Position numbers and translations under genes: made by a program
Shown here: positions 11,514 to 23,587 of the stretch, in pieces
Layout: each line of letters begins with the position of its first letter
Position numbering within the stretch: the stretch's first letter is position 1
Notes under the pieces: model-generated
The model's database searches: none
The model's input: the letters and a program-made list of their open reading frames with translations, nothing else
What the model was told of the DNA's origin: nothing
Source: Curvularia sp. ZM96
Taxonomy: Eukaryota > Ascomycota > Dothideomycetes > Pleosporales > Pleosporaceae
Reading direction: 5' to 3'
Length of the DNA: 64,000 nucleotides
Assembly: GCA_022457065.1 (NCBI GenBank)
Contig: JAJGBQ010000003.1
Coordinates: forward strand, 3,472,001 to 3,536,000

Positions 11514-13325
11514 TGGAACGGCAACCGACTGGAAGGTTGTAAACGCCGAGCTGGGTAGGAGTGTTAAGAAAAAGTACTAATTGTCGCCAAAGTCTACGGC
11601 TTACTTTAACAATAGGCTCAGACACCCTAATCAAGAACACGAGCTTGCTTTGTGCTTACAATGTCTGCATGTACAGCCCCAAGAACGGGAAGGGAAAAGA
11701 TATAGAGAAATAGCGAAACAAAAAAGAGGCGGTGCAACTATCAGGAATGGGTAGGGTGTTCAAGGCAGCAAATTAAACAAGTTTGTAGTCGAGTTGCACT
11801 GCCCTCGAATTCCGGTATGGTGTACCCCATCTCCCAGGCTCTCATGGTCCACACTGTTTTATGCGTATAGGCCTTCGCAGAGCCGCATCAAGCCACCAAT
11901 AAAAGTTGATTTGGCTTGGCGTGTGTTCACCCTGCGCGCTTCAGCTTGACCGGTGGACCGGCCCCCCTGCCAACAAGCACAGCTGTTCAGCCACCACTAT
12001 TTCCTGGGTCGCTGGCTTGAGCAGTCAAGGGCGGATAGAGCATAAGCCCCAGGGTGATAGCTGCAAGTCAGAAGCAATCTTCCCGTCTGGGTCGATCACT
12101 ACCGCATCGCGATACAAACCAAGACGACTTGAGTCAAGAAGGGATTCCGCGGACTCCAGTCACTGGCACCGCTGTTGCAAAAAAGGGTTCGGCCCAGGTG
12201 CACGTCCAAAGTTCAATCCGGGTGCCGGCCCACCAGTTTGTTTGACCGTTGGGGGCCAAAAGTGAGCAAGGAGATGGGTGACACGCACAAGGGAGAATGA
12301 CGAAGCACCTAGACCCCAAGTACCGACCACTCGATTAGGAGGCCGCGCATAATGACTGGTGAGCAGTCGCTGTTGTGCTACCACACCTGCGCCAAAGGAC
12401 ACGATCATTCCGAGGGTCATCTCACACAAGCGATGGCTGATGAGAGGTAGAGATCCCGATGAAGAGGAAACCCGGTCCCGAGCGGAAGATGGAGGGTGGA
12501 GGGGTCGTGTTTTTGATTGGAAGCGGTTGCATGATAGCTCACCAAAGGAGGAGCGCGTCTCGCTCTAGACGACTTGATTGGGATCCAGATAGGGCAGAGC
12601 ATGCTTTCGTGGATAGTGTACCCGCGGGTCCTCTGGATGCATACAGCTGAGGACTATTTCGTGGGGGCAGAGGGTGAGTAGGTACGCCTAGGCTGTCTCA
12701 ACAGTCGTGAGTCCCGTACGATTCTCTGCCTGGCTCACGGACTAGGCACCATGGTGCGCTGGCGAAGGCGCAATCTGCCGGATATATCCCGGAGCAACAA
12801 GGACTTTTGAGGCGCATTTGGGGGCGGAGCGTCTCGTGTTGTGTGGTGGTGACGGATGAGTGGTGGCCACGCGACATGGGGTGGAGGACTCGCTAGCAGG
12901 AGATGCGCCTCCCAGCTTGAGGACAGCCCACCTAGAGGTCCTGCTGTTACCCCTGCGTCACGGTATGGATGTGTTAGGTGGTCATCGTCAAGATGCGTTC
13001 ACTGTCATTTGTCAGAAGAGCGGCGGGCGGCTCGGTGCATTGCTTGGGGGGGTTTCAAAGCCGCTGTGTTAGCGACTTGCAAAGGTGCCTTGCTTGACAC
13101 GTCTATCCCCGCAGCCATCCAGCTTGGCTCTCAGGCCATACTAAAGACGTGCGATTGGTATAGCAAGACGATCATAAGATTGGCTGTGTTTGCCACAAGG
13201 TATCAAAAGAGGCATGGTTAACACGGGATGATCATTTTTATGAGCAATCCTAGCACAAGATACTCGAGGACGCCACTTGGCGACGTGCCTGTGGGGTAGC
13301 TAGTGCCTGGCGTACTGCGGCGTCA
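11514..13325. other. 1.8-kb intergenic region, no supported gene
   Basis: Upstream of the C2H2 gene and downstream of EMC3. Scattered frames of 60-120 codons on both strands lack domains and normal starts. No repeat or RNA gene was recognised. Confidence 0.5.
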
Positions 13326-14572
13326 TTACGCCCCAAGTTTAGCGATAAGTCGGTCCTCAATCCCCTCCAGTATCCATCGGTGCTCCAGCACCTCCAGGTT
13401 CTCAGCTTCGCTCAAAAACAGCTTGTCGGGATCCTGCTCAGGGCCCATCATGCCACCAGCGCCTGGATTCGCCATGGCCATCTGCTGCGAAACTTGGTTG
13501 GCAGCTGAAGAACCACTATTAGCTTGGCATAAACGAGGGAAGGGCTGTTAGGATCATACCATTGTTACTTCCTAAAATAAAGTTGTAAACGGGCTGGAGT
13601 CCGAATAAAGTCAGGAAGTACCAGGACAAACTGGACACCCATCTGACGTCGAGGTCGCGAGTTCCTACTCCAGACTGCAGCATGGACTTGAATTGTGGCG
13701 TCAATGGGAAGGGAAGTTTCACTGTGGAGTAGCGCCCGTTAGCATAATGCCTATTGCTTTTCCAGCGCAGGAGACGCAGGAGATGCAGGAGCTGTATACA
13801 AGTCCACCAATTGCACCCATGGACCGGGATGGCACTCGCTTCTCCATGTATACAATAGCCAGGCAAAGCGAGAGCTAGGACAACTTGTGCCCAGCGAAGC
13901 TCTCAATATGTGCAATAGCTATACGAAGCGGGAGCCAAGCTAGCTTTGCAATGCTTGTGTCCAGCGTGGGCCCTGACATAGCCCCAAGTACATCATGAAT
14001 GGAAAGCACACTTACTAATCACGAAACCCGAGAAAAAGGCATTAATCCACCCCATGATCAAGGTCTGCGGAATCATCATGGTCATCTGCCCCTTCATCAT
14101 GCCCATCATGCCCTCCATAGCCGCGGGGTCGCTCATAGGGTTCGGTCTGGGTTTTCCCCTCAACTCAGGCTCAGCAAGGAACTTTCCCTCCTGGAAGGCC
14201 TGCACCATGTATGCTTTGCGCGCCGCAAACGAAGCCGGCGAGATTACGTGCGCATTTGTGCGCAGGTTGACACCGCGGACGAGCGAGCGCTGCTGCCGGA
14301 TCTTGTGCACGTCTTGCTTCTTGGGTGTCGACTGGAGCAGTGTCATGGCGTAGTGGCGGAGGATACCAGTGAGGATCTATACAGAGGTTAGACTGAGTGA
14401 AGATGTATATAGAGCGTAACACGTACCATGACCACTGTGATGGGGAGGAGAATCCACCAACTGCAGAACTATTAGCCATGTCTATCGTCGCAACAACGGA
14501 ACCCCATGATGCCAGAACAACATACAACAAGGCAGGATCCCTATGAATCGTCTGGACTACCGGCTGCCCCAT
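13326..14572 (-). CDS. EMC3: ER membrane protein complex subunit 3, 260 aa
   Basis: Five minus-strand exons: 14572-14526, 14460-14427, 14376-14016, 13721-13560, 13504-13326. The intron phases all agree. The joined product starts MGQPVVQTIHRDPAL, continues WWILLPITVVM into ILTGILRHYAM, and later reads MKLPFPLTPQFKSML and GVGTRDLDVRWVSSLSWYF, all hallmarks of EMC3. Three membrane segments are evident: near residues 17-37, in the middle (IPQTLIMGWINAFFSGFVIM), and around WVSSLSWYFLTLFGLQ. EMC3 is an Oxa1-superfamily insertase and the catalytic heart of the EMC, which inserts weakly hydrophobic and tail-anchored helices into the ER membrane (family knowledge). The third intron is 294 nt, far longer than its neighbours. 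The gene is head-to-head with SPC2. Confidence 0.95.
13853..13966. repeat. diverged tandem duplication inside the long EMC3 intron
   Basis: Copy 1 (13853-13896) and copy 2 (13913-13966) both begin CAATAGC and end in a TTGTG-C-CAGCG block. Between these they share a RCRAAGCGRGAGCYA-like core; copy 2 carries about ten extra bases. The pair lies wholly within the 13722-14015 intron. Confidence 0.5.
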
Positions 14573-14888
14573 CGTGCAGAGAGCGAATTGCGCGTGATGG
14601 GGGGATGTTAGGGTGGGGAGGGGGAGGGCGGTATTCAAAGTCGATGGTTGTTCTTAGGCCTAGGAACGAAGTCGAGAGCTACTCCGCCGCCGCTGAGGCT
14701 CCGGCGGGATGACAAGGGTCCGCGCTCTGCCCTTATGGAAAGGTGGCCCATCCACACCACCAAAGAAAGCTACCTCACCACACGTCGCCGCCCTCGGAAA
14801 ACGCGCTCGGGGCCTGCACGAGATTCACGCTGTGTGTTTTCGCCATTCATCCCGTCTAGTTTGCATCGACAGCCTCGACACAGGAAAC
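14573..14888. promoter_or_regulatory. divergent EMC3/SPC2 promoter
   Basis: The 316 bp between the start codons of EMC3 (leftward) and SPC2 (rightward) must hold both core promoters and 5' leaders. No clear TATA box was seen, as expected for housekeeping genes. A shared promoter is inferred from the geometry alone. Confidence 0.6.
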
Positions 14889-15714
14889 ATGTCGGCGACC
14901 CAGAAAATCGCTGTGCACTCGCTGCCAGGTAGGCCTTGTGTATATAACTCAATCAACTCCAAAATACTAACATGTCTACTTTGCGAATAGATCTCAAGAG
15001 TACAACAGATGATGCCCTCCCAAATTACCTCAACAGCCTTAAGTTCAAGCAAATCCACACCAGCACCGACATACGATTAGTCCTCGGCTACACAGCCGTC
15101 GCCATCGCCGGCGCCCTCTTCTACTACGACTGGAAATTTGGCTGGGAAGCTAGCAAGCCTTTTACTCTACCAGCCGTAGTCGCATACTTTGCACTCAACT
15201 CCGCGTTTACCTACTGGCTCTGGTTTGTCGAAAAGGGTCTTGTGTACGAGGGCGAGGGCAAGACAGGAAAGGTACGTAGTTTCGCAATTGGGAGGAGGTT
15301 ATTCACTAGTAAATCCAGAGTACGCGGAAGAAAATAAGCTAACGAATGTGGTGTGTACAGATCAGGATATCCTCGTGGACAAAGAAGCACATCCCCATCT
15401 ACGAATGCGACGTCGTCTTCACACCCGCTCCTTATAACTCGAACCCTAAGCAAACGATTCATATCCGCGCGCCTATGACTCGCTGGTTCACCGAGGACGG
15501 CTACTTTGTTGCCAAGCCCTTCCAGCAGTGGCTGGCGTCTGAGATTCCGATTGTTGGTGCGGCGGATCCGAACAACGTTGTCGAGGAGATTGGCCGGGGA
15601 AGCGGTATGGATACGACAATGAACTTGAATAGCTCGAATGCGGTGGACATCTTGCAGCAGCTGAAGGCGAGTGGTGCCAAGTTTGCGAGTGGAGAGGCAC
15701 AGAGGCGGAGGTAG
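14889..15714 (+). CDS. SPC2: signal peptidase complex subunit 2, 224 aa
   Basis: Three exons: 14889-14928, 14991-15271, 15361-15714. The first intron has a textbook TACTAAC branch site (14965-14971 area). The protein reads MSATQKIAVHSLPDLKSTTDDALPNYL and so on in the cytosolic N-terminus. Two closely spaced membrane helices follow at about residues 40-60 (LVLGYTAVAIAGALFYY) and 67-90 (FTLPAVVAYFALNSAFTYWL). A cytosolic domain then carries IYECDVVFTPAPY and FTEDGYFVAKPFQQWLAS. This is the SPC25/SPC2 family fold and length. The subunit is non-catalytic; it helps couple the signal peptidase to the Sec61 translocon (family knowledge). Gene context agrees: the neighbour EMC3 also acts in ER membrane insertion. 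Confidence 0.95.
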
Positions 15715-16005
15715 ACGATGAGCATGCTTTGAAGCCATGAACCAAGACGGTCTGGGCAGTGAAGACGGGAGCTTTTATTGGATAGAATTGAGAGCACTGG
15801 TGATATGTCAAGGCTCTCACACCAAGTTCCACTGGGTTGTCTGTGCATAAAAAAATGAGCCTTGAATAATCATTGATACCATTGTCGTTACGTTAAAATG
15901 CTATGTGTTAAGTCATGACGCAGAATGCCTCCGAATGCCGCCGGGAACAAACTTTTGGTCCTTAATTGTTCAATCTCCCCTCGTCTACCTTCGCTCAATT
16001 TACAG
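15715..16005. other. convergent 3' intergenic spacer
   Basis: 291 bp between the SPC2 stop and the stop of the opposing acidic-protein gene. Nothing beyond the expected 3' ends was seen. Confidence 0.5.
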
Positions 16006-17217
16006 CTACTCTTGCTCCAGCATGGGCAAAATCTCGAGTTCTCGTTGAATGATTCTCTCGAACTCCTCCCTCTCGATACCGGAAGCCCTAGCCAACCGGA
16101 ACAAGCTCTTGATGTCCGTACTGATGTGTTGTTTTATGGCAAGCTCTGCTTGGCTGGAACTTTCTGCGCTCCGTTCAAGCCTCTCGACTGAGTTGCTGGA
16201 CGCGGAAGACGAGGGCCGAGGATGGTTCAGCGCATTGATCGTTGTGTTCTGGTCTTGGTCCATGGACTCTAGATGGACAGCACTATCATTACCATGACCA
16301 TTGCTACCATTAGCGAGCCCGTTCAGGTGCGCCGGTGGCATGGATGAGTCGTAGCCACCTGGACCGAGATTAGATGTATCAAGTGGTTCGGTTTGAGGTT
16401 CGCGGGTGTAGCTGAGAGCATTGCCATCCAGCGTAGACTCTCCAACGGCTGGGCTTTCTTCATCGGGATCATGAGCATCAAGCGCAGGTTGCACCTCCGT
16501 CGCATAGCGTGCGAAGTACTCTAGCTCTGATTGCGTAGGCCCAACTTGTGTTCCGTTGTTGCTTACTGGGGCAGGAGAGCGTCTGAGTTGCGGTGTTCTT
16601 CCAGGGGTCTGATCATATGCAGCCCAGTACGAGCCATCATCCTCGTCTTCCTCCACAGCCACTTCTGGCTGCGGTGCTGTTTGCTGGATTTTGACGCCGT
16701 TGCTCTTTGCAGTGCTCGACTTTCGCCTGAAGCCGGCCTCGTTTGCCTCGTCGACGCTCGTGAACCATTCGGTACCGTCTTCAGCGTCTGCTATTCCTCT
16801 CAGCTCAGCCAACAACCAGCGGCTGCCTCCTTCACCGCCCGTGCACCAAAGATAGGTAGGTATAATTCCATATTCGCCCAGTACCAGTCTCGCATGTAGT
16901 GTCTCGGCGTCTGACCGTCGGTATAGGATCTTATCCGGCTCCTCGACCTCGATTTCGCCTGAAGAGGGATGTGGCTCGACATTGATTTTTTCAATGGCTT
17001 CTGGGAGCCGAGATGCAACTTCCTGATCCCAACATAGCAGAGGGAGCCACTCGTGAGAAGATAGAAGCTGGACTCGCTGACGGAGAATGGGCGAGAGAAG
17101 AGGAAGGAGGCCTGGAGGTACGTCTTTGGAAGCCTTTGCTGTCGATAGGCAGGCGAGGAGTGGCGGGAGGAGGTCCCTCGAGTCCGGCCGTGGAATGATT
17201 TCGTTGAGTCCTGGCAT
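16006..17217 (-). CDS. conserved-looking protein of unknown function, 403 aa
   Basis: Intronless. The frame reaches back to 17253, but only with a TTG; the first ATG is at 17217 (MPGLNEIIPRPDSR). Residues 1-170 look folded: a Leu/Pro-rich helical start (DLLPPLLACLSTAKA), HEWLPLLCWDQEVA, then YRRSDAETLHARLVLGEYGI and a Trp-rich segment (TYLWCTGG, SRWLLAEL). The middle (about 195-360) is disordered and acidic. The last 45 residues are again ordered and helical (AIKQHISTDIKSLFRLA, EREEFERIIQRELE). There is no signal peptide or membrane helix. The ordered-disordered-ordered layout suggests a scaffold or regulatory subunit, but I do not recognise the family and assign no function. Confidence 0.75.
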   Translation of the reverse strand: MPGLNEIIPRPDSRDLLPPLLACLSTAKASKDVPPGLLPLLSPILRQRVQLLSSHEWLPLLCWDQEVASRLPEAIEKINVEPHPSSGEIEVEEPDKILYRRSDAETLHARLVLGEYGIIPTYLWCTGGEGGSRWLLAELRGIADAEDGTEWFTSVDEANEAGFRRKSSTAKSNGVKIQQTAPQPEVAVEEDEDDGSYWAAYDQTPGRTPQLRRSPAPVSNNGTQVGPTQSELEYFARYATEVQPALDAHDPDEESPAVGESTLDGNALSYTREPQTEPLDTSNLGPGGYDSSMPPAHLNGLANGSNGHGNDSAVHLESMDQDQNTTINALNHPRPSSSASSNSVERLERSAESSSQAELAIKQHISTDIKSLFRLARASGIEREEFERIIQRELEILPMLEQE

Positions 17218-19701
17218 TCTTGGAGTGCGGGATTTATCAGTGCACAGAGGCAAGAGTAATCAGTTTGGTTGAAGGCGAGAGAGCGCAATCGTCACGCGCT
17301 AAAGAGGACAATATCGTGCTTTAACCGTTACGTGAACAGGTGCCGGGGCCGTCGCGGTGTGTTTATTCGTTTCTCGTTGCGCAAGAAACTGAGTTTTCCA
17401 CTCTGAGGCGATGAGCACAGCTACGGTACGGGTTGCGAAGTTTTCAATGTTTTGGACGGGTATTTGTGCTGCGTTTGTCTAGCCTGGTGATGCTGTCACA
17501 TGCAAACGCAGCCACTCACGCAGACAAGCTCGCGGACGCTGGAGCGGGGAAGGAGGGGAGGGGCGAATACTGGCGTACAGCAGCTGGATCGTAGAGGCAG
17601 TAGAAGAATGAGGAGCCAGAGTGACAGCAGTTTGGTGCGCTTGTCGTGGCATTTTGGCGGCCAGCTGGGTTGGGGAAGCAAAGTGGATGCATTGCTCTTA
17701 GTCTCCGTTCCGCCGAAAGTGGATAACCGTAGCCGTTGCCGTTAGAAGGGCCGCCGGTCGCGCCTGCCCTGCTTGCAACGCGACATGGCAAGAGCAACTC
17801 TCTGCCAAAACGGCTAGACTCGTGCTGACCTCAACACCATCACCACCACTACTCAATGCACTGCTTGCGTGCAAGACCATCGGGACAGCCAGACTGCGGA
17901 GATGCGGCAAGCCAAGCTAAGAGAAGGGCCGCTTCTACACCACGAGCAACATCACCACGCCGGCCTTTACAATGACGTCAGCTCCTCGAGTCGATGTAGC
18001 GCCGCGGCGGGTACCTTGCGTTGACCAGCAATTGAGCTGCTATTCTCCATCACGATATCGATGCTGGCAAACGGGCCTTTGCTCACCTCTGCTCCAATTT
18101 TGACATGACAATGGACTGGCTACCAACCATGTGCCGCCTACTACAGGACCCCGCCAATGGCAAGCCGGCTGGCCGATAGCTGCATAGCCGGCAATGCACG
18201 AGACCGGCGCGTTTCAAGGCCTTCGCTTTGCGGATTCAGATTTACTCGCCAACCACGATATATGCCAGCGTGTATCCTCGAGCCATGCAGCTGGTACCAC
18301 GGCAGTGCATGCTCAACACAGCAGGTCCACGGGCTGTCTTGCCATATTTCCGAGTCGCCCCACTGCGCTCTGGGGCGCTATTCGGCATCGCTCGATGAAG
18401 CTGGGGCTCAGCGACTAGCCCACTGCCTTACCCGCTCGCAACAGTGGATAGAGAAACTTCGTCTCAGGGACAGCCCAATGTAATTGCACGCGAGCGTGAG
18501 CACGAGTCGACCGCGAGGAACGGCACGTCAAAACTGCGCATGTGCCACGAGAGCCGTCTGCTGTCATGGCATGCAGTCCATCTGAGGCCCAACGGCAAGC
18601 CAAGCCTGCCTTTATATAGCATGCGCAGCGGCTGCAAACCCGCTAAGCGCCAGCCTATGCCGGTGGGCAGCGTCGCGCGGGCAGCGCGAAGGTCGACCTG
18701 GTCGCATGCTCCAAACATGCAATGCTGGCTGGGACGGCAGCGTTTGTTTGCAATACACTACAATACACAAGAAGAGCCGCTTCAGACCGTGCGAGGTACC
18801 AATTGCTCCATATGGTATGAGATGGAGGCACTGCCACCCGCTCGCCCCGTAACTCGCCCCCCCTGCTCCCGCCTCTGTATAGCAACTGAGGCTGTGCCGT
18901 TTGCATCAAGCTTGCCAAGACCGTGTCACGCATCTGCAAATCTGCCTCGAGGCGCCAGTCAAGCTCACGGCTGCCGTCGCACCGTCGCGCTTGTTCTCAC
19001 ACATCCTGAGCATCACTCACAACTTACCAAACGTCAGGACACCCTGCGCCCGCATTGCCTCGACCTCACGGACAAAGGTCCGCTTGGCATGCGTCGCTCC
19101 ACCCCGGTCTTACCATTCTGGACTTTTTGGGGAAATCAGCCTTGACCGGGCCCTCCAACTCTCCCACGTTGCTGCGGCTAGCTGCACTGTCAACTTCGAG
19201 TTTGACTCTGTCTCTGCCAACCGGCCCAGGAACTGGCTCTCTTCCTTCTGTTGCTCGCGCGCACTGTCCCCAAATTTGGCTCAAACGCCATTCCGAGCCT
19301 GTCACCACCTTAAAGTGCCCGCACCGCCTCCAGCCACAGCAGCTCCAGCATTCCGTCCTGTGCAAGGCAGATCGCCGGCTGGTATCAGGTCTCACCCGTC
19401 TGGCCTCTTTTGCCTTCGGCCACACCGCGATATTTTTCCTCCCCCGCCCTCAATCTGCCTTCCAGGTGATCTGTTTGCACGTCTGAAAGTGTTGCGACAC
19501 TTGCCCCTCCTCTCCTCCCATTGTGGCTCTCGCATAACCCTCATTAGCATCACACCAGGCAGCACTATGCCACCCTGAACAGCCATAAAGTGTCACGTTA
19601 CCGTTCCGCCTCACCTCGTTCTTCGCCACCCTTTGTGGGTTCTTCTGATCTAATCTTCTGTCGAGTCAGCCTGCTGGCCGCCCAGCGCAGCCGGAGAAAC
19701 G
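17218..19701. other. 2.5-kb divergent intergenic region
   Basis: Lies between the starts of the acidic-protein gene and the large C2H2 gene. It is GC-rich, and becomes CT-rich over the last 700 bp before 19702, typical of a long leader for a fungal regulator gene. Frames of up to 233 codons here lack domain content and overlap each other on both strands, so I treat them as chance. Confidence 0.5.
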
Positions 19702-22700
19702 ATGCAGGTCGACACTCATACACAGCCTTACCAAGATGCCCGCCGCCAGCCACGCCACGTTGAGGATGTGCAGGCTAACGGCTTTCATCCCGCGCCTGCT
19801 GCCAGCAACTTTCTGATGCCAGAAGCGCAAGGCACATTTACCTTCTCGGCGGAACCCACATCCATGGTTTACGATGGGTCAATGGTATCGTCCAGTACCC
19901 CTGGACAAGACTCCGTCTTCACTCCCCACATCGGGTCCTCTCTCGACTCTTCTTTACATCCGGACATGTCATATCCCCCGCCGAATCTCTACAACCAGTT
20001 GCAGAACTACAATCTTTCCCCGAAACCCTTTTACGGAAATGGCCAAAACATCTCACCTGAGCAATCAGTAGAGCATTTCAGTCCCGAAGCTGGATACACC
20101 AGTGATCCCAACTATCAGGACCCAAGCACATGCCCAACACCAAATTTCAACGGGCAAATCTTGGACGAATTCTCTGCTCTGAATTTTGCCGACAGCAACC
20201 CGACCAGCAACTTCTCCGCGTTCCAAGGGAACGTTGACATGTCGGCGCTGACCACAGGCTCACTGAATATGTACAATGCTCAGCCGGCAATGACTCAATC
20301 TTTTACTTCGTTGGATCCACGCCAGCAATTGCTATCACCTAGTGCAACCAACAACTCTAGCCCAGCATTGGGGGACGATGGCTCTACATTTCCTTCGACA
20401 CAGTACAACGGAACAGTGTCGACGCCGCCGATTCATGCGAGTCATCTCCAACACGCGACACCCATGAAGCAGACGCAAAGCCCGGCGCTGACAAATAGCC
20501 CTGGAAATGCGCCACCAGTCACCACCCAGTCCCTTACACGTCATCTGACGAGCCCCATCGTACGCGTGGAAAACTACAGCAGCAGCAGAGAAGGGTCACC
20601 GTCACGCTCAGACAACAGCAGATCTGTCAGCAGACGGAGCTTCAGCAGTCGCCACTCCGGAAACCATCTATCGCCCTATGCACACAACGATGCTTCGGAC
20701 GACGAATCAGGTACACAAGAACGAGCATATATCCAACAAATGGCCAGTGGGCCGGAACGCAATGACGACGGTTCGTGGTTGGCGCCGCAAGGAAGTGGTC
20801 AAACAGGCCTCAGTCCTGATGATCGCCTAAAGATGGGGGATATGTGGGTACCTAGTATAGAGGAGATTGCCGAACAACGATCCAAGGAGGAAAAGAAACT
20901 TGAAGTACAAGAATGGCTCACCAAGAGCGAAGTCGGAAGTGAAGCAGGCGATGTAGAGCCTGCAAACAATCTCTTGAAGCCTTTCACTGGTCGGCGTCGA
21001 GCAAAGAGTCAAAATGACATCCAACGACAAGCCTTATCTAGCAGCTTTGGTCTGGGCGTGCGTACAGACTTTAGTCGCATCGACGATACTGGGATACCTG
21101 GACCTGGGGTATACATTGACGAGCGAAGCGATTTTGGTGACTACGATTACGAAGATGACGAGTCTCTGGAGCCCGAGTCTCCGCCTGCTGTAATTGACCC
21201 TAGTGCAAGTCATAGCGAGAACCCCTATTTCCCGCCCACGCATGAGATCGTTTCGGATAACGGCGCTGTCGTGAAACCATGGGTTGATGTGCCCTCAGTG
21301 GCGCCGCAGTCATCGAGCCCTTCTGCTCGCTACCAACCACCAACATCAAATGCTGCTATGATGCGATTCAGATTGCGAGCGAAGGACATTGAACAAGCTT
21401 CGCTTGCTGCTACAGTAGGGTCACGTCGTCTTAGTGAGTCTGATCTGGGTAGCATTCGCGCTTCGCCAGGCGTAGCAAAGTTGATCGAACCGGATCCAAA
21501 AAAGAGCAAAGAGCGCCAACGCCGGCCCAGCTTTCTGGAGAACCTCCTTCCCAAGCGTGCACCAAGCAACCTGCTCAAACGTAAGGGTAGCATACCTGTA
21601 CAGCCGTCCGATGCATCCTCGGACAAGTCCAAAGAGCCTATCATGGAGAAACCGAAGCGTATGAGTAGCTGGGGTCGCCCGAAATCACCTCGAGTAGACA
21701 CCAATCTCAGCAACCATAGCAAAGATGGTGGCCCACCCAGCTCTACAGGCTTGACTGCATCTGCAGCGAGCCCATGGTACAAGGGTCCTAAGAACGTCAT
21801 CAAACGCAGTAGGAGCAGGAGTGATATTGGTAGGTCGCCTGGCTTGGCGGAGCTCATGACACAGCATGGGGGTCCGCCAATGCCAATGCTTGCCTCTCCT
21901 CTTGCGGACACGGAAGTGACGAAGCCTTCTGCTCAACCAAGTCCAGCGGGAGATGACGACGATGATGACCACGAGCCGGTGACAATGGACCTTACAGTTC
22001 GCACTGACCCCATCATCCCAACCTATGAGGGTTTCAGGACGAATGCCCGGCAACTCAATCCACGCTTGGATAACTTCATGGTCGAACGTATTACTCAAGA
22101 GCAAATGAGGAGATACAAGAGACTTTTGGAATTCAAGGTGAAGCATCTGAATGCCGTACAGAACAAGAAGTGCTCATCAGGCAGCTTCTGCACGGATCTG
22201 GGCGGAGAGGCAAAATTGCTTCCTCCAAAAGCAGGGACCAAAGAAGCCGATGCCCCATTCATTGGTTTTCAAGTCGCCGTTCCCGGTGGGTCCGATGACG
22301 ACGGTGAGAACATGGTGGAGGGAAACATTGCTCCTGCCGCATTTCCGTCCGGGGTGCCTCTTCCTCCAGTCAAGCGTCTTCCTGCTGAGTTTGAATGCCC
22401 CTTGTGTTTCAAGGTGAAGAAATTCTACAAACCTTCTGACTGGACCAAACATGTCCATGAAGACGTGCAGCCATTTACGTGTACTTTCCCCAATTGCGGC
22501 GAACCAAAGTCATTCAAGCGCAAAGCTGATTGGGTTCGCCACGAGAATGAGCGACATCGTCAACTTGAGAACTGGACATGCCAGATTTCCGATTGCAACC
22601 ACGTATGTTATCGCAAAGACAACTTCGTGCAACATCTTGTGCGCGAGCACAAGATTGCTGAGCCTAGACAACGCACTGGTCGAGCTGGCAACAAAGAAGC

Positions 22701-23587
22701 TCCGTTGACTCATGACCAAGGTGAGATGGATGTCGCCTAATATTGCTATGGTTATTGACATTCGTACAGATGATATTTGGGCCATTGTTGAAAGGTGCCG
22801 CCGAGACGCTGTCAAGCAACCAAAGGATGAGCCATGCCGATTCTGCGGAAATATTTGCAACAGTTGGAAGAAATTGACTGTGCACCTGGCGAAGCATATG
22901 GAGCAGATTAGCATGCCCATTCTTCCACTCGTGAATCAGAAACAGCTCAATGCTGACAGTATCATCAGCCCCATTGTAGAGCTTCCAGAGAGTCGCAAGC
23001 TGTCCATCACCCCTACTCGCTCACCTATGGACACTTCCTCAAGACATAACCTAAATTCGACATATGCGCCTGGAATCGACCCCCAGAGCCTCCAAACTCA
23101 GGACGCAAAGCCACAAGTCGCATCTGCTGTGATGCAAACCTACCCGCCGCCACAATTGGCCCTAACATCGAATCAAATGAATGGATACACCAATCTTGTT
23201 GCGAGCAATGTTGGATCCTATTCCAACCAGACCTATCCAGGGCTCCAGGTCCCTCCCAAGCCTCACGGTGGCTATTCCAGTGGGTTTCAAATCCCCAGTC
23301 AGCCATACCAATCTGGCGACATGCAAAGCGGAGTACAGCAATACGGTATGACTCCAGTGAGCACTGTGCAGCAGCAACAGCAGTCGATGTACACAGACTC
23401 TCCAGTTGATACAACCATCACCCCCTTTCCTTCTTACTACGGGCAAGAATCTCAAGTGTTGACAAACGAGATGCCCAACATGGGCTACGACAACGGCAAC
23501 GAAATGCATTACCAGCAGGGCAACACCTATCCTGCCATGTCGTACCTAACTCCGCAGCACAACTATCAATACCCGCAACAGCAATAG
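19702..23587 (+). CDS. large C2H2 zinc-finger transcription factor, 1278 aa
   Basis: Two exons: 19702-22720 and 22770-23587, joined by a 49-nt intron whose removal restores a Gln-Asp-Asp-Ile-Trp junction. The first 880 residues are largely disordered and rich in Ser, Pro and Asn, with basic-serine patches (RSVSRRSFSSRHSG, NVIKRSRSRSD). The DNA-binding region lies at about 897-985: FECPLCFKVKKFYKPSDW...HVHED, FTCTFPNCG...ADWVRHENERH, and WTCQISDCNHVCYRKDNFVQH. Exon 2 adds another unit at about 1028-1050 (CRFCGNICNSWKKLTVHLAKH). The tail is rich in Gln, Pro and Tyr with several YPQQQ-like stretches, typical of an activation region. Exon 2 is needed for the fourth zinc unit. Specific targets are unknown. 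Confidence 0.88.

Noticed and set aside
18444..19578. Plus-strand frames of 233 and 225 codons before the large C2H2 gene
   Set aside because: Low-complexity translation of a CT-rich leader; no domain and no splice link to the following gene.
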